The notes: a model not told the origin generated them from the sequence alone. Shown: positions 27,464 through 36,403, counted from the stretch's first letter. The stretch is DNA of 64,000 nt from Paenibacillus sp. FSL R10-2782 (GCF_038592985.1 NZ_CP151951.1:2409001-2473000); one strand, 5' to 3'. A program made the numbers and translations.

Positions 27464-28576
27464 TTAAAGTGAAATAAAGCACTGCTCCCATTGGTCGGTA
27501 ATGGATGCTTTATCCAACTGCTCCCCAATGAGCGTGACATACCCCTGACTCACGGGGAGCGCGGTGGGCTGCCACTCCAAGTGACTGCCTGAATATTGCA
27601 AGAGCATCGTACCTTCGTGCGGAAGCACGCAATAGCCTTTTGCGCGAAGCAGGAAGGATCCGAGTCCAGTCAGGAAGCTTTCCAATCGTTCCTTTTCCAG
27701 CGACTGTAAAGTATATTGATGCAGCGTTAAGCTCTCCAGACGGGAAAACGAATGGGGCTGGTTGGGATCGTGGCTGAGGCTATGACTGTGCCCAGAAATG
27801 ACCTTGAATGCTGTACTTCTGGAAATACTGTCGGGTTGCCCGATACCTTTGACAGAAATAGGGTCGTCCGATGCCGTTGCATCGGTTCGTTGCGCCTGTG
27901 CTGCTGGTGTGGGTTGAGATACCTGTACAGGTTTTACGGCAACGGATACGGAGGTCAGTGCAGGCTCCAGCAGGGGTCCAAGGTCAACCCGGCTATACTC
28001 AGCGGTTTGCAGCTTGGCCGTATCATTGAGCTTGCGAATGCTCTTGACAACCCTCTTCACTTCGCGGCTACTTGCCGCATCTGTCTTGTTCACTACAATG
28101 AAGTTTGCGGTGCGAAGCTGCCCGTGCAGGGTCTCGACCAGTTCCTTGTCAGCGGTGAAGCGGCTATTGTATTCATGAAAAAGCTCAGCGTCCACAACAC
28201 TGATGCTGTGAACCAGATAAAGCCGATCCGCCAGCAACGGGGAGCGAAGCTCTTCCAGCACTTGCTCAGGGTTGGCTACTCCGGTGGTTTCCATGAAGAT
28301 CAGATCCGGGTCCTGACTGAGCAGGGTGTGCAGAGCGCCTGCCAGCTCATTTCTTTTGCTGCAACAAATGCAGCCCTCCAGCAGTCCCTCCACCGATACG
28401 TCAGGCATTTCTTCAGTAATAATGGCACCGTCTACATCGTATTCACCCATTTCGTTCATTAATACTGCGGGACGGAGCGGAATTTGGCGGGCATGGGCCA
28501 GCAAGCGCAGAAGCAGCGTCGTTTTGCCGCTTCCAAGAAAACCGCTGATTAATATCACAGGAACCTTGTTCATCAT
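27464..28576 (-). CDS. CobW/COG0523-family GTPase metallochaperone
   Basis: This 370-residue G3E GTPase has its P-loop GFLGSGKTT at 12-20 and the CxCC metal-binding motif (CICC) at 69-72. NKTD gives guanine specificity, and a CobW C-terminal domain ends the protein. COG0523 proteins bind zinc in the CxCC site and deliver it to client enzymes; Zur-regulated members act in zinc starvation. A central His/Ser-rich stretch (SGHSHSLSHDPNQPHSFS) may be an extra metal site. Start codons ATGATG sit behind AAGGAGG, and the second (28573) has the better spacing. It is the third gene of a - strand operon with the YcgQ- and YcgR-like genes, 18 bases after the preceding one. Confidence 0.87.
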   Translation of the reverse strand: MMNKVPVILISGFLGSGKTTLLLRLLAHARQIPLRPAVLMNEMGEYDVDGAIITEEMPDVSVEGLLEGCICCSKRNELAGALHTLLSQDPDLIFMETTGVANPEQVLEELRSPLLADRLYLVHSISVVDAELFHEYNSRFTADKELVETLHGQLRTANFIVVNKTDAASSREVKRVVKSIRKLNDTAKLQTAEYSRVDLGPLLEPALTSVSVAVKPVQVSQPTPAAQAQRTDATASDDPISVKGIGQPDSISRSTAFKVISGHSHSLSHDPNQPHSFSRLESLTLHQYTLQSLEKERLESFLTGLGSFLLRAKGYCVLPHEGTMLLQYSGSHLEWQPTALPVSQGYVTLIGEQLDKASITDQWEQCFISL

Positions 28577-28594
28577 TATTCCTCCTTGATAGGG

Positions 28595-29572
28595 TTAGTG
28601 TGCTGCATTCAAGCGATCAAAGGTGGCTACCGAATCTGCCTGGGTATAAACATAAGGGGATTCCGGCTGTGCCACTGCGGTTATTTTCTCGGATCGAATT
28701 TCGAGTACGGGTGCATTGCCTTTCTGTGTGGCATGTAATGTGCCTTCAATGGTCACCCACGTATCCTTGTCAAAGGACGGGGCCTTCTTGGATTGGACGA
28801 TGATTCCGAATGGCATGGCATCGGCGGTACAGCACATAACAAGGAACCTTCCCACCGCAAATAGACCTTTGCCCGGCAGGCTGCCGTCTTTATAGACAAA
28901 GCCAGTCACCTGCACCTTTTTTCCATCAAAAGCGTGCTTATACAATTCGATGGCTCCGATAGTCTCGGAGAAAATTTCCGGTTTGATCAGTATGATCGGC
29001 TGCTGGTACAGACGCTTCGCCAGCTCGGCAAATTCTACATTGTACTTATCAGGCGGAACGAACAGCTTATCCAGCGTTTCCTGACTCCATTTTCCCCCTG
29101 CGGGGTGCGAGGCTGCGCTAGAAGATGCAGTAGATAAAATGGAGGATACAGGTGCTTTCGTGGTTTGTGTATCTGTTTTGCGTCGGATCTCCGGGTTGGG
29201 ATACGTGAAGGACATGCCTTTTTTGGCCGCCATATCACTGCCAAGCGCTTGATTGGGCAGCAGCGAACCGAACAGTAGTGGAATGAGCAGCATTCCATAT
29301 ACGAGCATTTTTTTGAACCAGCCTTGCGGTAACGGATGCTCACAATCACATAAATCCTCACCTTCTCGGTCCCCGGCTATGCCGTGCCATGCCATGGCCA
29401 AAGCGATAAAGAGCAAGGGCACGGGGCAGAGCAGGAGCAGCTTTTGCATTTGCGGAGCCAGATAGTAATGAAGGGAATTCGAGCGGCTCAAGGTGATGAT
29501 ATACACAGCCAATCCAATCATGAGCAAGGAGCGCATGCCATACTGCCAGCGCATGCTAAAGGTTGAATTCAC
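28595..29572 (-). CDS. TIGR03943/YcgQ-like membrane protein
   Basis: This is a 325-residue membrane protein with about four N-terminal helices and a large C-terminal soluble domain. That domain contains VQVTGFVYKD, MCCTADAMPFGIIV and WVTIEGTL, which I associate with the TIGR03943 (B. subtilis YcgQ) family. That family is encoded with a YcgR-type permease and a CobW protein in Zur regulons, and its role is unresolved. The start is uncertain: the frame opens at 29599 but no ribosome site precedes that ATG. GGGGAGG fits a GTG at 29572 better, and that is used. The permease gene immediately upstream ends at 29581. Confidence 0.75.
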   Translation of the reverse strand: MNSTFSMRWQYGMRSLLMIGLAVYIITLSRSNSLHYYLAPQMQKLLLLCPVPLLFIALAMAWHGIAGDREGEDLCDCEHPLPQGWFKKMLVYGMLLIPLLFGSLLPNQALGSDMAAKKGMSFTYPNPEIRRKTDTQTTKAPVSSILSTASSSAASHPAGGKWSQETLDKLFVPPDKYNVEFAELAKRLYQQPIILIKPEIFSETIGAIELYKHAFDGKKVQVTGFVYKDGSLPGKGLFAVGRFLVMCCTADAMPFGIIVQSKKAPSFDKDTWVTIEGTLHATQKGNAPVLEIRSEKITAVAQPESPYVYTQADSVATFDRLNAAH

Positions 29573-29580
29573 GTTCGTAT

Positions 29581-30582
29581 TCACCTCCCCAATAACCATT
29601 CAGCAGCTATAGAGCCCGCCAGGACGAACGAAACAATGAGTAAGCACAAGACGGCGACAAATTTGGTGCGGAAGGTGCTTAGCAGCATGAGCGTGCCTTT
29701 GAAATCCAGCATCGGGCCTAATACGAGAAAGGATGCCAGCGGACCCAGTGTAAAGGTATGCGAAAAAGCAGTAGCGACGAAGGCATCGGAGGTGGAGCAT
29801 AGCGACAAGACGTAGGCAAAGCCCATCATAAAGGCGTACGAGCCAGCCGTTCCACCGCTTAGCGAAAGCATTTCATCACGCGGGATGAAGGTCTGTATGC
29901 AGGCTGTCAGCAACGCGCCGATAATGAGATATTTGCTCATGTCCAAAAATTCGTCGCCAGCATGTACAAAAAAGCCCCGCCATGTGCGATTGTGCTGATG
30001 AGTCTGGTTGTTCTGCCTTTGCTGGCTAAAAGAGAGCAATGACCTTTTGAGCGGATGCACACGCACAAAGGCATACACGATCAGCCCAATGATCGCGGAA
30101 ACGGCAAAGGCCAGCCCTATTCGAACGGCAGTGACCTCGGGATGGGAAGGGAAGGCCATCATCGTCGCAACCAGCACTACGGGATTGATAATCGGCCCGC
30201 TTAAAATAAAGGTGATGCCCATATAGGCAGGCATTCCCTTGAGCATCAATTGGCGAACGACAGGGATCATGCCGCATTCACAAATGGGAAACAGCAGACC
30301 CAGCAAGGAGGCCAGCAAGACACCCGACACAGGATGCGCAGGCGCTATTTTGCGAATCCATGTCTCTGGTACGAGCCATCGCAAAAGGGATGAGACGAGT
30401 ACACCGATAAGGAGAAACGGGACAGCTTCCAGAAAGATGCCCATAAATACCGTTTTTAACGGTTGCAGTTGACTCATATCTAACAAACGAAGCCATCGGG
30501 GAGATAGCGTAACAAGCACAGGGATGAGAAAGGCAAACGGAATCATAAAAGGCAGCATTTTCAACAGCGTACTGGTTTTCAT
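29581..30582 (-). CDS. UPF0718/YcgR-type permease
   Basis: This 333-residue membrane protein has about eight to ten helices. The signature FPICECGMIPVVR around residue 100 and SGPIINPVVL define the UPF0718 permease family (B. subtilis YcgR). The CEC motif sits in a membrane helix and may bind metal; an earlier suggestion for this family is movement of a metal or small ligand, but the substrate is unknown. It is first in a three-gene - strand operon (permease, YcgQ-like, CobW). A candidate - strand promoter (TTGTCC, 16 bases, TATATA; complement of 30721-30726 and downstream) and a Zur-like box at 30742 support zinc control. Confidence 0.82.
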   Translation of the reverse strand: MKTSTLLKMLPFMIPFAFLIPVLVTLSPRWLRLLDMSQLQPLKTVFMGIFLEAVPFLLIGVLVSSLLRWLVPETWIRKIAPAHPVSGVLLASLLGLLFPICECGMIPVVRQLMLKGMPAYMGITFILSGPIINPVVLVATMMAFPSHPEVTAVRIGLAFAVSAIIGLIVYAFVRVHPLKRSLLSFSQQRQNNQTHQHNRTWRGFFVHAGDEFLDMSKYLIIGALLTACIQTFIPRDEMLSLSGGTAGSYAFMMGFAYVLSLCSTSDAFVATAFSHTFTLGPLASFLVLGPMLDFKGTLMLLSTFRTKFVAVLCLLIVSFVLAGSIAAEWLLGR

Positions 30583-30741
30583 TCCACGGCTCCTTGGGAA
30601 TAAGGGTTCTTGTCTACATTCTATGCCTGTAATGGGACAAACATGTCCGCTGGTAGCGTATGAAGTACTCCTTTATAGACGGTTCATGCGTGAACATCTA
30701 TATAATTGTGTTCTTTAATTGGACAATGTGCCTATACCAAT

Positions 30742-30756
30742 TTGTAAATATTACGA
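30742..30756. promoter_or_regulatory. Zur-like box in the divergent region between the permease and CobW genes
   Basis: TTGTAAATATTACGA matches 12 of 14 defined positions of TCGTAATNATTACGA. It overlaps TTGTAA, a candidate -35 for the + strand (GATAAA -10 18 bases on, at 30766), and lies just upstream of the - strand -35. One site could thus control both operons. The rest of 30583-30838 shows no gene. Confidence 0.6.
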
Positions 30757-30838
30757 TTAAAATCCGATAAACGATTGCAAGAAGGAATTTTTTACGGTAC
30801 GATCCATATTAAAACGTTGGAAAGACAAGGAGGATTTT

Positions 30839-31894
30839 ATGATACCGATTGTTGTTTTGTCCGGATTTCTGGGTAGTGGTAAAACAACGCTTCTTCAGCA
30901 TGCGCTGGCTTACTATAAAGGGCAGGGGCTCAAGCCGGCTATTTTGATGAACGAGTTGGGCGATGTTAACTTGGACGGCAGTGTGGTGAACGATCAGGCT
31001 CCCATGAAGGAAATGCTTAGTGGCTGTATATGCTGTACCATTCGCGGAGATTTAGGCGTTGAGTTGATGAATCTTGCCGAGGAATATAAGCCGGACGTGA
31101 TTATCGTAGAATGTACCGGAGTAGCTAATCCGATGGAAATTGTAGATGCAGTGACAGATGCCTCCATATATTCCACTATGATTTTACAATCCGTCATTAC
31201 AGTGGTGGATGCCCGTCAGTTTCTGGATTTTGCGTCAGGTCACGAGAGAAACAAGTCGTATCGCCTGATGCAGGATCAGCTTCGATGCGCTTCTAGGCTG
31301 ATTATTAACAAAACTGATTTATTGGCTACTGGGGAGTTGCCAAAGGTACAGGCACTCGTAAAAGAATTAAATCCGTATGCGCTGACGGTGAGCACGCAAC
31401 GGAGCGACGTGGACGCGGATACTTTTTTCGCTATTCAAGGAGAGGATCGCATGGACGTTTCGGGGCAAAAGGAGTCAACTGCCGATAGCGAAAATAATCT
31501 TCATCGTTCGGAAAATCATCCACACGCTCATGATCATGCAGACCATCACCATCATGACCATGACCACGAACATGGGGAGCATTATCATTCCTACGACCAT
31601 GTAGTTGTTCACACGCATTTCTTTGGACAACCTGTGCCACGCTCCGAGTTTGAACAGTTGTTTCGCAGTTTGCCAGCTGAAATTTACCGAGCCAAAGGAA
31701 TTGTGCGTTTTCTGGAATCAGAGGGTCAGATGATGTTCCAGTTTGCCTACCGGGAGCTGGAAATCATTCCGATTCGCCCGCAAAAACAGGTGAACGATGT
31801 AGCCGTCGTCATGGGTGAAAATTTCTCTGCTTCCGAGATCGAGGAACGGTTGAGAAAGCTGGAAGCGGCTGAAAAGCCTTTGACTGGTTCATGA
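30839..31894 (+). CDS. His-rich CobW/COG0523-family GTPase metallochaperone
   Basis: This 351-residue paralogue of the 27464 gene has its P-loop GFLGSGKTT at 9-17 and CxCC (CICC) at 63-66. VECTGVANP is the switch II region and NKTD the guanine motif. A long His/Asp stretch at about residues 222-260 (DHADHHHHDHDHEHGEHYH) would bind several metal ions and serve as a store or transfer site. This region is typical of zinc-handling COG0523 proteins. It lies just before the ZnuABC operon, with a Zur-like box upstream. The start follows AAGGAGG. Confidence 0.9.
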   Translation: MIPIVVLSGFLGSGKTTLLQHALAYYKGQGLKPAILMNELGDVNLDGSVVNDQAPMKEMLSGCICCTIRGDLGVELMNLAEEYKPDVIIVECTGVANPMEIVDAVTDASIYSTMILQSVITVVDARQFLDFASGHERNKSYRLMQDQLRCASRLIINKTDLLATGELPKVQALVKELNPYALTVSTQRSDVDADTFFAIQGEDRMDVSGQKESTADSENNLHRSENHPHAHDHADHHHHDHDHEHGEHYHSYDHVVVHTHFFGQPVPRSEFEQLFRSLPAEIYRAKGIVRFLESEGQMMFQFAYRELEIIPIRPQKQVNDVAVVMGENFSASEIEERLRKLEAAEKPLTGS

Positions 31895-32008
31895 CGTCAG
31901 GAATGAGTGGCATTGTAAAGTAAACGAGTATAAGACCTGCAAAACATTGACGAACCTTTTCTAAACTGTTAAACTTGCTAATGCGTAAAGGTTACGTTTA
32001 TCAAACGC

Positions 32009-32042
32009 TTGTTTTTTTATTATCTAATCGTAATAATTACGG
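32009..32042 (+). promoter_or_regulatory. Zur-controlled promoter of the zinc importer operon
   Basis: TTGTTT (32009-32014) and TAATAA (32031-32036) are 16 bases apart. The near-perfect Zur box TCGTAATAATTACGG (32028-32042; 13 of 14 positions) covers the -10 box, an arrangement that would block transcription when zinc is plentiful. The znuC start lies 98 bases downstream. Confidence 0.72.
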
Positions 32043-32139
32043 TAGATAGTTTAATGAGAATAAACGACCTGGAGAATCTGCGCGGAGGTATGCCGTTCAG
32101 ATGGCTCCAGGCTTTTTAAAGGAAAGGGAGATTTGCGTC

Positions 32140-32847
32140 ATGTTATTAGCCTCACTGGAACAAGTTACATTTGGCTACGGGGACGTTCCTAATCTAGTGG
32201 ATGCCAATGTTGAAATTTTTTCTGGCGAATTTGTGGCCATTACCGGGCCGAATGGGGCTTCCAAATCGACAATGCTCAAGTTGTTGCTCGGTTTGCTTCA
32301 ACCTTGGAAGGGCAAGGTGTTTATGTCCGACCGTACAGGTGAGGGTAAGAAGCTTGTTGTCGGATTCGTATCGCAGCAAATTGCTGCTTTTAATGGCGGA
32401 TTTCCAAGTACTATCCTGGAATTTGTCCGTTCCGGAAGATACACTCATGGCTCCTGGTTGCGCCGTATGCGGCCCGAGGATCATGATCTGACAGAGCAGG
32501 CGCTTCGTCAGGTAGGTATGTGGGATTTACGTCATCGTAAAATCGGCGAGCTGTCCGGTGGACAGAAGCAGCGCATTTGTGTGGCACGAGCGCTTGCTCA
32601 GGAATCGGATTTGCTCATTTTGGATGAGCCCACGACCGGGATGGATCAGGAAAGCCGCCATCACTTCTACGATCTGATGAATCAGCAGGTTAAGGAATAT
32701 GGAAGAACCGTCGTCATGGTTACCCATGGACTATCGGAAGTGCAACATTATCTGGATCGTATTATTGAGCTTGAGAGGAAGGAAGATGGCGGATGGAAAT
32801 GCTGCACTACGACTTCATGCAGCGGGCATTTTGTGCCGGTGGGGTAA
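32140..32847 (+). CDS. znuC: Zinc ABC transporter ATP-binding protein
   Basis: This 235-residue ATPase powers zinc import with ZnuB and ZnuA. Its Walker A reads GPNGASKST: the glycine before the Lys is replaced by Ser, which occurs in some Firmicute Znu/Adc ATPases as I recall, but departs from the consensus. The signature LSGGQKQR and Walker B LLILDEPTTG are intact, and the H-loop is VTHG. The frame opens at 32101, but ATG 32140 has GGGAG nine bases upstream. The gene overlaps znuB by 55 bases and is the first gene of a three-gene operon. Confidence 0.9.
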   Translation: MLLASLEQVTFGYGDVPNLVDANVEIFSGEFVAITGPNGASKSTMLKLLLGLLQPWKGKVFMSDRTGEGKKLVVGFVSQQIAAFNGGFPSTILEFVRSGRYTHGSWLRRMRPEDHDLTEQALRQVGMWDLRHRKIGELSGGQKQRICVARALAQESDLLILDEPTTGMDQESRHHFYDLMNQQVKEYGRTVVMVTHGLSEVQHYLDRIIELERKEDGGWKCCTTTSCSGHFVPVG

Positions 32848-33641
32848 TTGCACTGCTGGCCTCGGTGCTTGGAGTGTACCTGATGCTGCGGCGTCAGGCT
32901 CTGATGGCGGACATGCTATCGCATGTATCGCTGGCAGGGGTGGCAGCGGGTGCCTATCTGGGCATTAATCCGACGATAACCGGTTTTATCGTAGCTGTAA
33001 TCGGAGCGATTATCGTTGAATACGTCCGCAGGTCTTATAAAACGTACAGCGAGATTTCTGTGGCCATTATTATGGTAGGTGGCCTGTCGACGGCTGTTAT
33101 TTTAATGAACCTGAATCAGAGTATTAATAAAGGATTTTCCGCTTATTTGTTCGGTTCAGTGGTGGCAGTTAATCAGACAGAGCTGATGTTGATGATCGCA
33201 GTGGCTGTGATCGGGGGTATTTTCTTTTTCGTATTCCGACGTCCTTTGTATCAGATTACCTTTGATGAAGAAACGGCGAGGACAAACGGCCTTCCTGTCA
33301 AATCCATTTCGTTTGCGTTTAGCATTTTGACAGGGATGATTGTAGCCGCTGCAATGCCGATTGTTGGTGTGTTGCTTGTCTCCTCACTGATTGTGTTACC
33401 GGCTGCATTGGCGATTCGAATTGCACCGAGCTTTGCCGCAGCCATCTGGATATCCATGGTGACCGCATTGATCGGGGTATTTTCGGGTTTAACGGCATCG
33501 TATGAACTGAGTACACCCCCGGGGGGGACGATTGCCATGGTGCTGTTATTATTCCTGATCGTGGGAATCGGTATTCAAAAGCTGGTCCGCAAGCTGGGTA
33601 AGCAGCAGGCTTCCCGGCAGAAGAATGCAGCACGCCAGTGA
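32793..33641 (+). CDS. znuB: Zinc ABC transporter permease
   Basis: This 282-residue membrane protein has about eight helices and belongs to the ABC-3 family of metal permeases. The N-terminal HYDFMQRAF and the loop RRQALMADMLSHVSLAGVAAG are characteristic. GAGGAAGGAAG precedes its ATG, which lies inside the 3' end of znuC. It forms the membrane channel through which Zn2+ moves from the binding protein into the cytoplasm. Confidence 0.92.
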   Translation: MEMLHYDFMQRAFCAGGVIALLASVLGVYLMLRRQALMADMLSHVSLAGVAAGAYLGINPTITGFIVAVIGAIIVEYVRRSYKTYSEISVAIIMVGGLSTAVILMNLNQSINKGFSAYLFGSVVAVNQTELMLMIAVAVIGGIFFFVFRRPLYQITFDEETARTNGLPVKSISFAFSILTGMIVAAAMPIVGVLLVSSLIVLPAALAIRIAPSFAAAIWISMVTALIGVFSGLTASYELSTPPGGTIAMVLLLFLIVGIGIQKLVRKLGKQQASRQKNAARQ

Positions 33642-33691
33642 ACGAAACAGTTCGTATTCTGAAAAACCAAACAAATAAAGGAGCTATGAAC

Positions 33692-34684
33692 ATGAATACA
33701 TGGTTCAAAAAATCATTCGTATTGTCTGCGGGGCTGGTACTTATTTTGTCCGGCTGCGGAACCAAATCTGATCATACAGCTACCAACACTCTCCAAACCG
33801 AGCCGAATCAGGCACAAACGACGGACAGCGGCAAAAAGCTGAAAGTGGTTACCACTTTTTATCCGATGTATGAGTTTACAAAGCAGGTCGCTGGAGATCA
33901 TGCTGATGTAACCGTGCTGATCCCTGCTGGTGCGGAGCCGCATGACTGGGAGCCAAGCGCCAAAGATATGGCACAGGTGAAGGATGCCGACGTTTTTGTA
34001 TATAACGGTATCGTGGAAGGCTGGGCAGAGCAGGCTTTGAGCAGCGCGTCTAACGACAAGCGTGTTGTGGTTGAAGCAAGCAAAGGGCTGAACCTGATGG
34101 AAGGTACTGCTGAGGAAGAAGGAGAAGCGCACGCAGAGGAAGGCCATGCTCACGATCATGTGCTGGACCCTCATGTATGGCTTGATCCAGTCTTGGCCCA
34201 AAAGGAAGTAGAGTCCATTAAAGCGGGTTTTATCTCTGCAGATTCTGCGAACAAAGCAGATTATGAAAAAAATGCCAATGCATACATCGCTAAATTGAAA
34301 AAGCTGGATACCGAGTTTAAAACAGCTCTAAAAGATGTAAAGCGCAAAGACTTTATTACCCAGCATGCTGCTTTTGGTTACCTGGCTAAGCAATACGGCC
34401 TGACCCAAGTGCCGATTGCTGGACTTTCTCCGGAGCAAGAGCCTACACCGGACAAGCTGGCGGGAATTATCAAATTTGCCAAAGGGAATAATGTCAAAAC
34501 GATTTTCTTTGAAACCCTTGTTGATCCAAAGGTCGCTGAAACTGTAGCTACTGAAATCGGTGCAAAAACCGATGTACTGAACCCACTCGAAGGACTGACG
34601 GACGAAGACAAACAGAAAAACCTCGACTACCTTGGCGTTATGAAAAACAACCTGGAGGCTTTGAAAAAAGCCCTGAATGAATAG
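33692..34684 (+). CDS. znuA: Zinc-binding lipoprotein (cluster A-I solute-binding protein)
   Basis: This 330-residue lipoprotein has its lipobox LSGC with lipidated Cys22. The solute-binding domain has the PHDWEPSAKDM motif, a His/Glu/Asp-rich flexible loop (EEEGEAHAEEGHAHDH) typical of zinc rather than manganese binders, and DPHVWLDP. His residues and an ITQHAAFGYLAKQYG segment supply the zinc site. ATG 33692 is used: AAAGGAG is eight bases away, against two bases for ATG 33686. A terminator follows, so znuC-znuB-znuA is a closed operon. Confidence 0.92.
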   Translation: MNTWFKKSFVLSAGLVLILSGCGTKSDHTATNTLQTEPNQAQTTDSGKKLKVVTTFYPMYEFTKQVAGDHADVTVLIPAGAEPHDWEPSAKDMAQVKDADVFVYNGIVEGWAEQALSSASNDKRVVVEASKGLNLMEGTAEEEGEAHAEEGHAHDHVLDPHVWLDPVLAQKEVESIKAGFISADSANKADYEKNANAYIAKLKKLDTEFKTALKDVKRKDFITQHAAFGYLAKQYGLTQVPIAGLSPEQEPTPDKLAGIIKFAKGNNVKTIFFETLVDPKVAETVATEIGAKTDVLNPLEGLTDEDKQKNLDYLGVMKNNLEALKKALNE

Positions 34685-34698
34685 AATATATTTGCAGA

Positions 34699-34732
34699 CA
34701 GACGCTGGGACTATATGGGCGTCTGTTTTTTT
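34699..34732 (+). terminator. Terminator of znuCBA
   Basis: CAGACGC pairs with GCGTCTG around a 13-base loop and is followed by seven T, starting 15 bases after znuA. Confidence 0.88.
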
Positions 34733-35067
34733 ATGCATGAAAACGGAGCAGATGGAACGGCACAATAGGTCACTTTTAAGTCCAGCTTATATAGTGCTAA
34801 GGTTCCAGTGTATACCTAGTACTTTGTGATCTTTACCCTACAGGAATAATTTACGTCATTATGAAAACCTGTTTTGAAAACTAATTCAATAGTATCTGGT
34901 TTAAAATTCCGTTTGTAATCCATTGGTAACGTTTTTATTTTTAACAGATTTTTTCTATTAACTTCAGTTATTATTTCACCGATATTGAACCTTGGATATG
35001 CATTTTGTTCAGCAGTCAGCATCTGAATGAAGAAGTATGATATATACAACGACAGGAGAGATTAACC
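34733..35067. other. Intergenic region with a doubtful 77-codon ORF
   Basis: About 335 AT-rich bases. A - strand frame at 34816-35049 (77 codons from a TTG, or 68 from an ATG) has protein-like composition with a CRVKI end but no ribosome site. It may be a remnant. The GGAGAG site for the receiver gene lies at the end. Confidence 0.25.
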
Positions 35068-35430
35068 TTGGCAACCATTATAGTCGTCGACGATTCTTTA
35101 TTTATGCGATCTGTGCTTAAGGATATTTTTTTGGATTTGGGTCACTCTGTTATTGCGGAGGCGGAAAATGGGTATGACGCTGTTTTGAAGTACTCGAACC
35201 TTCGTCCAGATTTAATCACCATGGATATCAATATGCCCAAGATGGATGGACTTGAGGCTGTTGAAAAGATTATAAGGCTTGATCCCGAGGCTAAAATTTT
35301 AATGTGCTCTGCTTTGGGTCAGCAAGAAGCGATTATCAAAGCATTTCAGGCAGGTGCAAAGGATTTTATTGTTAAACCATTTCAAATGGAGAGAGTTGTG
35401 AACGCAATCACAAAAATATTTGGTAGTTGA
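35068..35430 (+). CDS. Stand-alone CheY-like response regulator receiver
   Basis: This 120-residue receiver domain has the acidic pair DD (residues 8-9), phosphoacceptor Asp in MDINMPKMDG, the conserved Ser in MCSALGQ and Lys in KDFIVKPF. It has no output domain, as in CheY. A kinase or chemotaxis gene is not nearby. The start is TTG 35068 with GGAGAG nine bases upstream. The second gene of this region (35568) is on the same strand 137 bases later and is unknown. It may control motility or another process by protein-protein contact. Confidence 0.88.
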   Translation: MATIIVVDDSLFMRSVLKDIFLDLGHSVIAEAENGYDAVLKYSNLRPDLITMDINMPKMDGLEAVEKIIRLDPEAKILMCSALGQQEAIIKAFQAGAKDFIVKPFQMERVVNAITKIFGS

Positions 35431-35567
35431 TTAATCGGGTTAACCGTACCCATTCATGATGATGGCTGCAATCCATAAATTGAACAAGAGAGCATTTCTA
35501 TGACATAAGATTTTAATTTACATAAATATGAAGCATCTTGAAAATGAGTAAGAGGGTTGTGATTTAA

Positions 35568-36077
35568 ATGAATGTGGAGATGAATAGGATGAGCAATCGG
35601 GTTTTATCTCAAAAAGTATTTATCGATGAACTGATCACTACGATTAAGAAAGGAGGGCTTGTCCCTGTAAGCTATGAACAGCTCATTAGCGAGCAACGGG
35701 AAAGAATAGATGCTCTTAACAGTGAACTTATCGCGCGTATAGAGGGGATGGAAAAGGATTTAATTCCTAATGCGACACACTCCATTCCCTTTTCTAATGG
35801 TGAAATTATTTTTCTTGCTCGTTATATTGTACTCATCGGGGACAACACCGAGGGTTACTTTGTTTTTTACAGAGCTGAAGAATGTGAAAGTCCGGAAGAG
35901 TATCATTTTATAACAAGCTCATACCAGCTTCCGCATTTGTTACCTGAATTATCTCTTATGTTACAAGAGCATAGTGCTAACGAGCCTGTTGATATTCTGA
36001 CTTATTGGAATGGCCCAGCCTATCCGCTGAAAGATTTGAATAAAGAGGATATTAAGCTGTCCACCTACGAATTTTAA
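35568..36077 (+). CDS. Hypothetical protein, 169 aa
   Basis: I do not recognise this protein. It is soluble, with an N-terminal helical part (about 1-70) and a more beta-like middle (FSNGEIIFLARYIVLIGDN, then GYFVFYRAEEC). Several in-frame ATG codons (35568, 35580, 35589) are possible; the first is taken with AGAGGG upstream. Its end is 200 bases before the IS605 remnant. Being next to the CheY-like gene and in the same direction could mean a link, but nothing in the sequence proves it. Confidence 0.55.
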   Translation: MNVEMNRMSNRVLSQKVFIDELITTIKKGGLVPVSYEQLISEQRERIDALNSELIARIEGMEKDLIPNATHSIPFSNGEIIFLARYIVLIGDNTEGYFVFYRAEECESPEEYHFITSSYQLPHLLPELSLMLQEHSANEPVDILTYWNGPAYPLKDLNKEDIKLSTYEF

Positions 36078-36283
36078 TCCCGCACCAGCGGTTTAATTCT
36101 GGAGAAGTAAGGAGCCGTTGCCGCTTTGCGACAATCAGTCTGCCCTCTTTTCCATTTTCAGTAAGCCTCATTTGGAGGGAAGACATTCTAGTCAATCTAC
36201 TCGATTGTGGGTCAATGCACCTGCCAATCGGAACGTTAAATGGCAAGCCCCTCATCACTTGGAGGCTTGCCACTCTTTTAATG

Positions 36284-36403
36284 TTAAGAACTGTATGGGG
36301 GGGACACCTCTGGAACAGCAGCTTTTTCATTGAAACCATTGGTTCTATCTCCGAACAAGCCATAAAGAAATACATCGAAAATCAAAAGAAAGGAGACGGC
36401 TAA
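36284..36403 (+). pseudogene. C-terminal remnant of IS200-type transposase TnpA
   Basis: The frame reads VWGGHLWNSSFFIETIGS, continuing with SEQAIKKYIENQK and a stop. This is the C-terminus of Y1-type TnpA, including the strand and last helix of the family. The N-terminal part with the HUH motif and catalytic Tyr is absent; the preceding 200 bases show no continuation in any frame. The stop TAA shares one base with the tnpB start ATG, the normal arrangement in IS605 elements. It is a deletion remnant, not a functional gene. Confidence 0.75.

Noticed and set aside
27752..28462. 236-codon + strand frame opposite the CobW gene
   Set aside because: Antisense shadow; the CobW gene has P-loop, CxCC and a good ribosome site.
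34816..35049. 77-codon - strand frame with protein-like composition
   Set aside because: Starts with TTG without a ribosome site, in AT-rich DNA; noted only under the intergenic entry.
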